Source of the DNA: Heliopora coerulea
Taxonomy: Eukaryota; Cnidaria; Anthozoa; Scleralcyonacea; Helioporidae
Assembly: GCA_030142905.1 (NCBI GenBank)
Contig: JASJOG010000072.1
Coordinates: forward strand, 1,084,001 to 1,148,000
Length of the DNA: 64,000 bases
Direction of reading: 5' to 3'
Under the pieces are notes generated by a model that was not told the DNA's origin, ran no database searches, and saw only the letters and a list, made by a program, of their open reading frames with translations. The translations under genes were made by a program, and so were the position numbers. Positions 48,701-61,300 of the stretch are shown piece after piece (the first letter of the stretch is position 1; each line of letters begins with the position of its first letter).

Positions 48701-51700
48701 AAACAGCTCTGCACTTGTAACATTCTGAAAGAATCTCACTTGATCAACTAATGTCAACTACTTAATTTGTGCTTAAAACACATGGACTTCTACATGTTGC
48801 CTTACTTGAAATCTTGGAGCAGATCTTTGCAGTTGTATAGGTTGATGAGTGAAGTAGCACCAGCTGGTACGATGATAATAGGAGTTCGTGATTCTGCAAA
48901 CAAAAGTGATTTCAGCTAGAGTGCAGTTTAGCGGACCCCGACAAACCACTGATCTTTTAGGGTTAGAGTTAATGCTAAAGGTAACTAAACTTCTTTACCG
49001 GAAAACCTCTTCGTCCATTGGTAAGTTTACTAACCTCTTTTCTGTGGAGATTGCGGCGGTGGTTTTTGTTGAGCTAAAGGACAAGAAAGAAAAAAACTGT
49101 AAGGCGATAATACATCTGCTTACATGGAACTGACAAAGTTAGGTTGCTAGTGACAATCTGGATAAAGGAGGTTGGAGAGTATGGCCAGTTCTTCCCATAA
49201 TGGTTCTTTGGCTCAGTACACTAACACGTAACTAGAAAAGGTTAGATGTCGATTAGTTCCACGGTAATGAAACCAAACACTATGTCTAACCAATAATTGA
49301 AGCTACTTAGTTTATTTCAAGGTGCGGGGGTCCAGTGTAGATAGCTTCGATAAAACAGCGGCGTTCTTGAGGTTATACACTATCTAAAAGATAGAAAAAA
49401 AGCTTTTCGACGTTTCGAGCGAAGGCCCTTTGTCCGGAGATTAGTCTCCGGACGAAGGGCCTTCGCTCGAAACGTCGAGAAGCTTTTTTTCTATCTTTTA
49501 GATAGTGTATAACCTCAAGAACGCCGCTACTTAGTTTAGTTTTGAATGACAACGAGCAAGCTACTGTCACTCAGTGTGGGATGGTGTATTACCGTGTGGT
49601 GCAGCTTAATGTATCGATGGATTGTGCCTTGGTGGGCTGTACCAAACACCCAGTTCAATGCTCAGCTTCGCGTTGTGTTGTGTTCTGTTGTATTGAGTTA
49701 CACATTGCGTTGTGTTACGTTGTATTGCTTCATGTTATGGAAAATCTTGAATTGTTTCGAAGTTTTGTTGAAACCAGCGTACCTGAGATATGAGATCTTG
49801 ATGACCTTGAAGCCTGGGAGTGAAACGACGGATTAGGTGCAGACCGCTTGATCTCTGTCTTATGAACTCCTTCCTGCATGCAACAAACACGACACAAAAA
49901 AGTTACCCCTGGAACAACGGTATAGAACCACAAACAGTCAATTAGTTTAGCTCAGTTGATACATGACAAATTTACGCAACAACGCATCAGCACGCATCGA
50001 AATAATTTGCCAAAAAGCGCCGGTGATCGTATCCATAAGAATTATTACTTGTCATTTAACAAGCACAAGTCCAGACAGACTACAAAATTCAGGGTATGTT
50101 GATTCTAGCCTGTATCGTAGCCTGACTTTAAAGTCGCACTGCAGTACAGACTAGTTGATTCCTTGTACTCTGAATAAAATTGCTGTCTGCAATTTTATCT
50201 CTTTCATACCATTGCCCACGCTTTGTACCACCCAAGATTCAGAGCTATACACTAATTTATCAACCAGACAATGATTTACGCAGAATTCGAACAACTGGGT
50301 GCCAAGCATTTATTTTTGACTCAGAAAATTTTGACCAGGGCGTTGCAGTATTTACAGGAAAGTCCCTGATTTTAACGATCATTGACAGCCGACCAGCGCT
50401 TAATTTATGATCTTCATCCTCTTATCCCATGTTCTAATCCCTTGACATTCCTTCGTACCCCTACCTTCATATGCCTTCGTATCCCTACCTTCACGCGGTC
50501 TAAGCTCAAGCCATGATAAGTTCCCATTGTGTCAATATTAAAACCTTCCGTCTCTACAAGACAAGAGTTAAAGTGTTTAAAGATGGAGTTAAAACTAACA
50601 GAAGACCTAACGAACTAAAATACTGTCCACGAATTTACAGATATGATACCTTCTTTTCGATTGAATCTTTCTTGATCGTATCTGTTGTATGACACAGGAG
50701 TAACGGACTTCTTTTTTGGAGCTTCCTAGAATTTCAATGCAGCAAAAAGCAACGTCAGTTCATACAGACGTCTCGTACAATGTATGTATAACTAAACATA
50801 GGTCAAAAGAAAGTAAAACTTCTTACTGGAATAGATGCTGATTTCTGTGGTTGCCTCGCTGTGCCTTCTTCTTGCGCCTTGACGGATTGCAAAATGGCTA
50901 GAATGTTCTTGAGAAATTGCTAATTGGAAGAACAGAGTGTGTGAACGAGAAGCTAGCACGCAAATTTGCTGACTTCATTTTAATGTTTGTGGTTAACTAC
51001 GTTATTCCGTTGTTCAGATATTTTACCCAACACCAATAAAATTTCTTATCCTGAGCGCCATTTCTTGTCTAGCCAATGAACAAGTTCTTTTTATTATTAT
51101 AATTAAACAATATTTATACAGGATGACCTTTTCAGTATAGAAGTATACTGTTATCAATAAGGGTCCTGTGTTAAGAAACTTAACTAAATCACTAGCACAT
51201 AACTAAAACTAGATAAGTTACATAAATCCTAAATTAAAATGTCATTTATTTATATTCCATATCGCTCCTCGTCTAACACTCATATCCGATCTTTGTCGCA
51301 TAGTTGACCCTTTCTCTCTAATCTTCTCATTCACGTCCTATCAAATGCTACATAGTCTATTTCATTGTATGGCTAAGATTGTGTCGCGGTCAGTTCGTAA
51401 AAAGACGTACGCTGATTTGTTGCTGAACTGCCAGAATCCAACGAAATATTGCCCTTCCACGCCACACATTTTTAATTCCTCACCGGTAAGTTTTGGGGAG
51501 GAATATGTTCGAGTTGATTTTAATGAAAATTAACGAGAAACATATTTCTCAAACTAGAAATCTCCTCCCGAGATCTGCTAAAAATGAACAACTGATCCTT
51601 AAATTAGAGATTTGGATAGTCTACTTCATAATTTAAGCCTAAAAAGCCACTTCAGCGATTGACTGTAGATCTACTACACGTTCTCAAACTATTCTTACTT

Positions 51701-54700
51701 TTCCTGAACTTTGAAGAACATTTGATCTTGTACGAAGAAGTCTTTCCCGGCTCACAATGTCGCGAGTTACGTCTACTTCAGCGTCAACAAACACACGTCG
51801 CTCCTAGTGAGGATTTGAGGATTTAAACAGGTCATTGTCAGTGGAGGATCCAGGGTGGGGGCCAAGGCCCCCGCCCCCTCTCCGTAAAATAATAACCAGT
51901 GTAATTTATGATAAATTCGCTTACTAACTGAAGAAGTAGGAAAAGAAACTAGCTACAAGTGTTGACCTTACCGGCAGTTTATAAAACACAAGTTAAAAGG
52001 TTTTATTATGTATAAATATACACAAAGTAGATTATGTATATAGTTGCACATTGTGGTAAATACTATAAATGCACGCTTAAATATCTCAGTGGTCACTAAC
52101 AACAATCTCAAACAACTAAACATGTGATTTCTCCAGAAAAGCTCAGTAGGGAAACAGGAAATGTTACTGTTTAATTACTTCTTCTAGGCTTCCCCCCCCT
52201 TCCTTCAACCCAAGTCTGGATCCTCTAGTGATTGTATAGTGTTATGCTGAGAAAACAAAATATGGAGAAAGGGAGAAAATGTTTCAGCCCAAGACATAAA
52301 AACTGCTAAAAGTGCATATGTGTTAAAACAGGAAAAAAAGTACACTGTCACTAAAAAGATGTAAGTTTAGCATACCAGTAAGCCAGCATCAAGTTCATCA
52401 TCCACTTTGATTGTTGTTCTTTTTTTTGCCAAACGTTTAGCCTTGATGGCAGCAATCTTTTCAGCAGACATAGTATCACTTAAAGAGCTGAAAAAATGAA
52501 ATAAAATGTATTTTAGTATATATGAATATATATGTATGTATATATACTTATGTGTATTCATGCATGCATATCTATGTATATATACGTATATGCATATGTA
52601 GCTGTATACATATACTGTATGTACAGGTACATGTATATATATTATGTATGTGTATGTGTATTTGTATATTTGTGTATTTGTATATGTATATGTATATGTA
52701 CATGAATATGTATATGTATATGTATGTGTATGTGTATATGTATATACTTATAAAGGAGCCTGGCCACATTAATTTAACTAATAACTTTGCTGACTACTTC
52801 ACCACTTATTTCAGCAGTACATTACCGGATCTGTTCAGTTGTTACAGTTCCCTCTTTGTGACCTTCAAGACGAGCTTCAAGCCTTTCCTACATTTTGATC
52901 AATTAGCCAAGGATCATGAATATGTTCTGTAAAAAGTGATTCTCAAAAGTTGGCAGTCTTTACTGCTCAAGACAAATACAACTTTACCTTATCACGCCTC
53001 ACTTGTTCTTCCTGAAAGCGAGGAGGAGAATAAACCATTACTAAATAAACTATGATTAACAAATGTTAACTGTGAGGGTATTTCATACCTATGGCCCAAG
53101 TACCTCACAAGTATAGTTCTCTTGGGGGGAACAATTGTCCATGTAATTGTAACAGGGGTGGTACCAGAGGGGAGGCAGAGGGGCTACAGCCTCCTCATTA
53201 GGAAACCTTATCCCACTGTCAGGGGAAAAATCAGCAGTTTGCTGGTAATTCACTGATGATAACATATATATTGCACAGACTATGAGTACTTGTCATTGAC
53301 TTAGCCAAGACAAGTAATAGAGTGTCCTCTCTTTATGTCAAATGTAAAAGTAAGCTTTCTAGTAAGATGTTGCAATTATTCTTGCAAAAAATAAAATGTT
53401 TTTGACCTTCAAATAAGGACATTATAAAGGGGGTGTGGTGGGCACACTGGCTAAGCCTCCCTGTCAGAGACAGCCTGTGTATCAGGGAATTCTTGGTACC
53501 ACTCATGAATTGGAAAGTAAACTTCTATTGTCAGGAAACCTGTGTTTACCTCAACCTTGGGTCTCTTGAACTCCCTGGCTCCTCCATCTTCTCCAGGTCT
53601 CTTCACTATACAAGATGAACAGATATTTAAAATGTCAAAAGTCTACAGCAAGCCAATTAATTTTTAATACCAAGAAAATAGATATATGTAAGCTAACTGG
53701 GAAGGTAATGCATGCAACTGTGCTAACAAACTCTTCCAAATCCTTCTTATTTGGTGCTCTCTATGGCTATGACTGGCCAATCTGCCTGACAGTTGGAAAA
53801 TTTGCTAAAAAAAGGGGAAAAAATCAACTAAAAATAATCTTTTGCCAACTAAATTTTCAAACTAAATATGCCACCAAAATCTGCTTGGAGGGCAGCTATC
53901 TTCTCCTTGACCAGTATGCTACTGGTCTTAAGTAAAACTCTCAAACTAAAAAGTTTGAATAATAAAACTCAGAAATCACTTTACTTACAGTTTTGATACT
54001 TTGAGTAAGATCGCTGGGTGGGCAATTCAAGTGGAACACTTTTATCAATGCTTGTTGATGTGTCTAGAAAATAAAGAATCATAAGTTAATCTTAATCAAA
54101 GGTTTTATAGCCTTTTTGTGTTCTTAAGAGTATTATACAATGATATATTTAGCCGGCGTTCTCTGACCTGAGATTTTTATTGACAAGCTTTTGACTACCT
54201 GAACTGTAGCCTTCGACTACAGTTCAGGTAGTCGAAAGCTCATCAATAAAAATCTCAGGTCATAGAATGCCTTGTATTCAATTATGCTTCTTCCTGGCCA
54301 CGCTTCATCTATATTTTTAGATATATTTAGCATCTCAGACAGAGTCATCACTTGAAAAAAAATAATCCTTGAATTTCACAATTAGTTGTATTATACAACA
54401 TAATTTTCCAAATCTGCTGTAGAATGTATCATTTTATGGTATGAGTGGCCAATTAATCAGTAATGTCAGATACCATACTAAATAAACTGTGAAAATGAGA
54501 CATTACAAGTGACCAACTGACCTTAATAAATTTTCAACCTAAAATACATGCTAAAATGTACATCAGAAATTGAACTATGTTAGTCTTTACCTGTCTCTCC
54601 ATTCAGATAGCTGAGAAGGCCCTAAATAGATTTTGGATCAAAGACTGTGATCAAAGTAAAACTTTTATCTCCTGAAAAATACAATTTTCTGTTGCATATT

Positions 54701-55997
54701 CATGGTTAAGGGTTCCAAAAAGCACACACACTTACCCTTCTGTCTGGCAAACGTACAACTGGAATTTTGGATGTCTAAAAACAGCAAGATATATATTTTA
54801 GATAAGGACATGATTTTTCAGATTTTAAGTGAAGTACTGGTTTTAAATCATGCTGTTAACTGTTATGTGTCCCACTTTAATTGTGATGCCCACAGTTATA
54901 CTGCAAAAATATGTATCATGTCTCAGATAATCCAGATTTGAAAACACTACTCACGTATTATAACTAAGAGATAGGGCTTATAACTTTGATGAGTAAAATG
55001 GTCTTAAAGTGTGCCCTTTCCCCTTAATGGGTTAAATATCCAAGAACAAGAGTCTTTTTCGTGATTACCTTCTTGTTGATTACACAGAATTGAATAAGTG
55101 AAAATGATATGGTAAAGCTTTCCATTATATTACCAGTATCTTCTCGTCACATTATCATTACAAACATATTTCACAACATAAATGCTCATTGATGATACCT
55201 CATCATGATTTATTGAACAAATTAGTTTGTAAGTTCTACCTTTGACACTATAGAGAAACTCCTGTGGACATGTCTTACTCTATTTAGCTTTTTATCATCA
55301 AGGTTTTTCTATAGCTTCAAAATTGAATAATTCTAGTAAAATTTTTGAGTTATATCAAATTCTGCACAAACTGTCACATGCAACAAAAATCCTCTTATGT
55401 GAGGCACGACAACAGATAGTTAAATTTACCTAGTATATATGTATACGGTAGTACTTACGGCTGCTCTTTGCACATAGATCGGATGAGATAAGTGAACATT
55501 CTTGAGAAGAAATAACAGTGATTCCAAGGTATAATACTCTCTTGGTTGAGTTCTAGCAGGAATGATAAAGAAAATCACACATAAATTCTGCAAACATGTT
55601 TCATGTGCAATATATCAGAAGTAACAACACCCTGGACATCGACTGCTCAGATCAAATATACCTTTCAATGACACTAATGTAAGACGACATTGTTTACATG
55701 CAAAAAAACTAAAATACAACTGAGTCAATCCTGCTTGCAGTAAAGTAGGATTATCTCATCAAATCAGAACAAAAGAATGCAGACATTTCTGAGCAGCATA
55801 CGACTGAACGAAATGCTTGCGCTATCTCAACCGAGAAAGCCGTTGATAGATGAACAGAAAGCCCACCTGTATATAATGTAGTTTGTCTTGGCAGTCTTCG
55901 GAAACGAGAACTCGTCAAAAATGATATGCTCGTCCTTTTCTACGATCTCTTTCCGATGGACATTGTACTGTCTTAACAACGACAACGGATCAGCCAT
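45788..55997 (-). CDS. CDC73: CDC73 / parafibromin, subunit of the Paf1 complex
   Basis: Scaffold subunit of the nuclear Paf1 elongation complex, which binds RNA polymerase II. Exons found on the minus strand: 55997-55867 ([19 protein letters not shown]), 55552-55459, 54774-54736, 54621-54591, 54063-53989, 53011-52988, 52887-52826, 52487-52376, 51803-51699, 50919-50827, 50725-50650, 49869-49783, 49073-49035, 48893-48806, 48080-47922, 46820-46720, 46611-46535, 45852-45788. Diagnostic stretches: [99 protein letters not shown]. The C-terminal Ras-like domain is complete except for roughly the last dozen residues. The phase between 53989 (one base) and 53011 (zero) requires one unseen exon, expected to carry the basic nuclear-localisation region. 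About 486 residues are accounted for, against 531 in human. Introns contain several MITEs and foldbacks. Confidence 0.93.
45986..46232. mobile_element. hAT-like MITE, second member, diverged
   Basis: caatggcgtaactacc at the left end pairs with cctcgttatgccactg at the right end. Flanking octamers tcatttac and tcacttgc match at 6 of 8. It sits in a CDC73 intron. Confidence 0.65.
47008..47180. mobile_element. MITE or foldback with aagccctg termini
   Basis: aaagccctgcatacacgacc at the left is mirrored by ggtcgtgtatacacacaggg at the right. The inner cttgtcaaggaraact words repeat in both orientations and include a small hairpin around aaagctggtcataccagctt. Located in a CDC73 intron. Confidence 0.75.
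48246..48356 (-). mobile_element. tRNA-like SINE relic
   Basis: On the minus strand agtctcggtagctcaatgg is a good polymerase III A-box region, followed about 30 bases later by a degenerate B-box (acgggttagatcaacc). Confidence 0.5.
48470..48542 (+). mobile_element. tRNA-like SINE relic
   Basis: ggctcaaaggttaggacgtc followed by gggtaggtatgagttcaatc gives A- and B-box-like words at tRNA spacing. It resembles the relic at 3333-3407 (gacgtctcacc against gcgtctcacc). Confidence 0.45.
49357..49528. mobile_element. Long near-perfect foldback, core shared with 26887-27062
   Basis: Arms of about 83 bases: agcggcgttcttgaggttat through aaagatagaaaaaaagcttt to gaaggcccttt, mirrored with very few mismatches. 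The centre reads gtccggagattagtctccgg. The inner gaagggccttcgctcgaaac is shared with the other foldback. Confidence 0.88.
51839..52230. mobile_element. MITE with CAGTGGAGGATCCAG termini
   Basis: Left end cagtggaggatccaggg pairs with right end gtctggatcctctagtg as inverted repeats. ATTGT directly flanks both ends and may be the target duplication. Located between CDC73 exons; no coding capacity. Confidence 0.72.
52500..52752. repeat. (TATG)n/(TA)n-type microsatellite
   Basis: Degenerate tatg, tata and tgta repeats immediately upstream (minus-strand sense) of the CDC73 exon at 52487-52376. The repeat ORFs here are not genes. Confidence 0.9.
54164..54262. mobile_element. Foldback with about 45-bp arms
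   Basis: tgacctgagatttttattga and ctacctgaactgtag are mirrored by ctacagttcaggtag and tcaataaaaatctcaggtca. Located in a CDC73 intron; different core from the two longer foldbacks. Confidence 0.85.
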
Positions 55998-56497
55998 GAT
56001 TTCGTTCGATGAGTAATGCAGGTCAAACAAAGGAAATTGGGGAACTGGAAACGAAATTATCTGTTGAAATATACACGTACATTTGCATATACATGTTTCG
56101 ATTGTTGATGTATACTATAGCATAGTAAATGTGTCAATATTTTAGAATATAGCTCTTACAGGTGAAACTTTTTCCCATTTGATTTTGTGATTCGTCAATT
56201 ACCCACATCATGCCAGTTTTAAAAGTAAAGAAATGTTTTTTATAACCGTCGTGGATCAGAAGTTGATTTTCAACTGAAATTTATGTGTTATCCTGTTCTG
56301 GATTCCTTGTTAAAGAAGAACGTAACGAAAGCAAGTGCGTGAACTTTACAACTGTGCCCCTTTTTGTCTGATTTCGCTTTTCAAAGTAGACCATGTTTGA
56401 GTTTTGTGGTAATAATAGAACAGCATGAAATGTAGTCGACTTTTTTCATGTTTTGCAGTCATTAAACAAGCCCTGACGTAATTTCATATTGGTTGGC

Positions 56498-56692
56498 ATG
56501 GATTTACCAAGTCAAAACTGGAGTGAGACCACAGGTTGCAGAAAACGTAAACTTGACAACAAGGATTTTCACAAGAAAAAAGTTTGTCTTGAGAATTTCT
56601 CGTGGTGGACAAACATGATGCTGAACATCAATCAAAGACAACATTCTCAATTTTCTGCAGTTACTTCCAAGAAATTAGCATGGAATGAGTAA
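56498..56692 (+). CDS. Small hypothetical protein (64 residues)
   Basis: Single-exon ORF starting MDLPSQNWSETTGCRKRKLD and ending KKLAWNE before TAA. Not recognised. It is basic, with two cysteines, a KRK cluster and a WW pair, with no signal peptide or membrane segment. It lies about 500 bases from the CDC73 start codon and points away from it, which would suit a shared bidirectional promoter. Overlapping AATAAA signals follow about 210 bases after the stop. Composition is less AT-biased toward low-complexity residues than chance ORFs nearby, but there is no homology evidence, so the call is tentative. Confidence 0.4.
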   Translation: MDLPSQNWSETTGCRKRKLDNKDFHKKKVCLENFSWWTNMMLNINQRQHSQFSAVTSKKLAWNE

Positions 56693-56901
56693 GAGCTTAG
56701 ATGCAAGTATAGAACTGAAATCATGGAATTTCCTTGAATTCTCACTCATTCAACTCATATTGTATTGGGAAAATAGAAAGTTTCTGAACTCAGTGATTAC
56801 GAGAGTGATCCAGATTAAAATAACTTGGAAGAACATTGTCCTATTTTTGAATGGATTTTGGAACCATTTAAAACATTTAGTTTTTAAACTGTGTGTTTGT
56901 A

Positions 56902-56911
56902 AATAAATAAA
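56902..56911 (+). terminator. Overlapping polyadenylation signals (AATAAATAAA)
   Basis: Two overlapping AATAAA hexamers downstream of the small ORF, followed by a short A-rich stretch. They would end a short transcript before the golgin gene at 57257. Confidence 0.45.
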
Positions 56912-57256
56912 AATTCAGTTCATTAGGTTTGGATGATATTGATGGTGAACCATTATAACTTTCTCATATTTCTGCTGTAGAGTATCTTCAGATGCTTTAC
57001 ATTCATCCAAACAGAACTGTAGAAGGTTGAAAAAGGTATACAGTGAAAATATATAAAAAGCTTTGGTAAGCAAATTCATAAAATAATTGCAGCACAGCTC
57101 ATAAGAAGTCCGCAATGCTCTCTATGCAAACCCAGCGTGGTCATTCACAAGTGCATGCGCTGTGGCGGGTAATCCAAACAAAATGGCAGTTCACTCGAGT
57201 AGGAATCTTTCGTAATCAGATAAATTGGTGCTCGCGTGACATAAAGATTATGAAAC

Positions 57257-58337
57257 ATGTTCACAAAGTTAAAGCAGAAACTAGCCGAAGAAGAACATTC
57301 TGATCTTGGTTCGTCTTTACCGTCTAGTCCTTCTTCCAGTACGAAATCCCGCGTTGCATCACAAGAGAACAAGTGGCAACGCCAAAGACTTAGTAGTGTG
57401 AGCACCTATTATGGTTCGAGGGAGTCCGTATTCACTGAGCCTGGGTTAATATCGAGAAATCCTTCGTTTAATGCTACAGTATGCAATGGTGCTGTTAATG
57501 GCTCAGGTCGCTTTTGCGAAATGGTAAGTGCGGTTCAACGCACGGCCTTGACCGTCTCAGTGTGTAATAATGCGTTAATTTTTAATTAACCTGTGGATTC
57601 TTTTCAATGGCTCCGTTAGCAAAGAATATCAAATAGTCATTAGTGTAACTTTTTTCTGGCAAAATTTTCCTGCATGTTTTTGTCCTGACATACTCTCTAA
57701 TGTTGTTACGGGTTGGAGTTTATATATCTCGAAGTAACTAGTGTAACTGAAAATCAGATTTTTTGGTCTTTGAAATCGGTTAAAAATTTAGAGCAGGTTG
57801 TCCTTGTTGCTCTTTCCTTGTAAACTGTGGTACAGTTTTTATCTTTTCGTGGTGACGCCCTGGGTAACATCGTAGATATGTAACTATAAAAAAGGGCATG
57901 AAAATTCCTATGTTAATTTGTTTTGTCGTCTGCTCAACGAACTATAACGATCTGACATCTGCGCTTCGTTGAGTTTTATTAATAAATAATGGCAACAGAT
58001 ATCCCTGTATGAAAGGACAAAAAATCCTCTAATTTTCTGTTTCTTGTCTTATCCTAGTTGAGACTTATTTTGTTGTAATAAACACAAGATATACTGTCAT
58101 TATCAAGTTAGAATTTTACTTGGATTATATGGTATAAAGCTATATATTGTTATATATATATACAATACAATCAGTTTCTATATTGACTTTATGTAGAGTG
58201 CTCAATATCTTGTAAGATAGATTAGATAAATGAAATGAATAAGCTTAAAATTCTGGGTTGTTACTCAAACAGTTGTCTGATGATTGTCCAAAGAGACATG
58301 AAACTCTGAGTAACAACCCAGAATTTAAAGCTTATTC

Positions 58338-58380
<43 letters not shown>

Positions 58381-61300
58381 TGGTAAATGTAACAATACAT
58401 AGCTATGGGGCCTTACATTATGACAAATTGATTTTATACAGAAATGTTATACAGAAATTTATTTTTGATAGTTAAATTTACATAACTAAATTTGGTTTAT
58501 ATATAGCCAAATCGAAACATGCCAAGAAAAGATCTTTTGTCAATTCTTCATGAAAAAACTCAAGAGATTGATAGACTCAAGAGTAAACTGTCAGGTAAAC
58601 CAATGACAAGAACCTTATGATTTGGTCTAGTTTGTAATAAAATATGTCCTGGTGTGAATGTGTGGCCGCTTACCAGATTGGGCACCGTTCCCCCCAGCAC
58701 ATCTACATATTCATGATGCTTTAAGCCAATAAAGAGGAATGTAATTTTGCTTCAAACCAAATTTAAACTATTTAGTTGGTCAAGGCTCCCAATCACCTGG
58801 TCAGCATGAGGACTGTTTTTGTTAGAAGAAACTTTTTCAACCAGAGACCATTTAAATCCTTCAGTAAAGCTGGAATTTATGATGTGGGTTGAAATGTAAA
58901 TGGAAATGATTGGTTTTATTAGATATAAGTATCTGGGAAAGCAATGTTGTGAAAAACACATTAACTTCAGAATGCTGGATTTCAATTCCCACATTGGTGA
59001 TACTAAATCATATCAAATTAACCTAACAGTACACCGAACAGTTAAACCAAGGCTAATTGTCAACTTTGACACATCAGAATTACATAAAACAATATCTGCA
59101 GTAGTTTGTTGTATAAATCGACTGTGACCAAGCACACATAAACAATTCCTGAAATTGAAAAGGGGGTTTTTCTGTAACCAGTGCAATGCGAAATTTATGA
59201 TCTGCAAAATAAATTACTCTTCTGGTTGCACACATGATCACAGGATGTGCCATATGATATAGGTTAGGGTTAAGGTGTGCAATTTCTGACTTGTCATGCT
59301 TGGTCACTTAATTCACTTGACCCTGGGTGCTGGTGGCACAGTGGTAGTGCATGTGTCTCTCATCACTGTGACTAGTGTTCGGTTCCGTGCAGTTCTCTGA
59401 TTATAATTACCTTGGTCACATGTGAGAAGAGTGTTGTCCAGTTTGACTCTACCAAGCATTGCAGGTTTTTTCCGGGTACTCTGGTTTCCTCCTGTAGTAA
59501 CACTGGACCCATGAAAGGTTGGCCCTTACTGGACCTCTAGGGAGAACAGTTTAGGAAGCTGATAGGGTTATCCAGTGTAAATAAAGACACTTTATTAAAT
59601 AAATAACAAATGTACCTGATTTACATCTTTTGTTTGCTCTGTTTCTTGAAAGTATTTATCTTTGCATGGTGCATGTTGCTTCATTGCCTAGGTCTGTAAT
59701 TTTTGATTATTTTTTCACTTTAGAATATGAGGGGGAGGTCGAAAAATGGAGGGAACTTTATGAAGAACAATCACTTAGAAAACAGGAATTGAGTAAAGCT
59801 GTAGAAAGAAAGAACGAGGTAATTCGAATTCAGCAACAAGCCACTGTATACTTAGCTCAACTACATGATCTCTCCTAGGAAACTCAAAACCTATTTAGAA
59901 ACATTGGGTTTTGATATAATTGGCGAGTAATATCTATGAAGTGATCAGCCTAACTCATGTTATCAGAGTCTTAATTGTTCCTGGCTATTTTCCTGAACTT
60001 TTAAACATGATGAGTGATTACCATTGTGAAATAAAAAGTACAGTATATATTCTAGTCATACAAGCAATAACTTTCAAATTTCAAAGCAGGAAGCTTTTTG
60101 CCTAAGAAACGTACAGTAAGCAAAAGGACAAGCGAAGGTATTTTTTCCCCCTCATTCTTTACTGTTGTAACTGGCAGTTGCATGGCTATTTTTCTTAATT
60201 TCACCTCTGCTTTAGTTAACTCACGCTCAAATAGACGCCAAACAGAAAGCTCTAGACATTCTAGAAAAAAGCACGGTTAGTAACGTTTAAATTTGACAAT
60301 TGTAAAATCTTTCCTGATGTACTATGAAATAGTAGAAATTGCCAAATAATTTAAACTCATGAAATAGTTTTAGTGTAACGATGTAATAAAACTAAGTTTA
60401 AAATAGGGCTTAAATTATTTTGCAAGTGTAATCCATTTAACTTGCAAGTATAATTTGATATAATAAAAATCTACTTAATCTTGGTTTAATATTTACTCTA
60501 CTTAACGTATTTAATCTAGATTTAATTCATTTAACTTGCAAATTTTTATTTAATTTTACTTGATTTAGTCGACTTTACAGATAGATTTATTGTTCTAATA
60601 TCGGTCTTCAATCTCAAATTTTAAAATTTCCGATAGATTTACCTAAATAAAACTTCTAAGTCTTACAATCTCATAAACTCGCAGCAACTTGATGAATTGG
60701 ATCAAGCATATAAAGATCAAAAAAACCAACTTTCGTTTATGATGGAAAAACTTGACGGACTAACAAAACAGAGGTAAATACTAAATTGCAAATAAAACAC
60801 AAAATAGCTCTATAGATAAACATTTTATTAAAACATATCTTTACACGCAAATATTTATATGCGTTCAAGATGAATAAAGCCTAGTTTAGATGTCCGACTT
60901 TTCTTCAACCGAAACAAATTATAACTAAGGCCGACCAAATCAGGAAAGTTCTGCACTTTGATTCAGACGCCAAACATTACTCAACCAAGCTTAACATACT
61001 TCAAGGAAGCGGGCATCGACTTTTTATTTTGACATTTATACCGTGCAAAAACAAACTTGTAAGAATCATATGTGCGTTTCGAAACTCTCCAAACCTTCAT
61101 TATTTGGAGGTATTCGTCTACTTTCAACTTCTTAAGTTACCACTGAACGTTTCTTGTAGGTCTTCTTTTGAAGCCCAAGAACAGAAGTTAAAACAACAAT
61201 TATCAAATCTCGAAACAGAAAACAAGACATTAAAATGTCAACTCGATGAGATCATCACCGATTTAACGCAGGTAAGGGAGCTATTGCTTGATCAGCGTGT

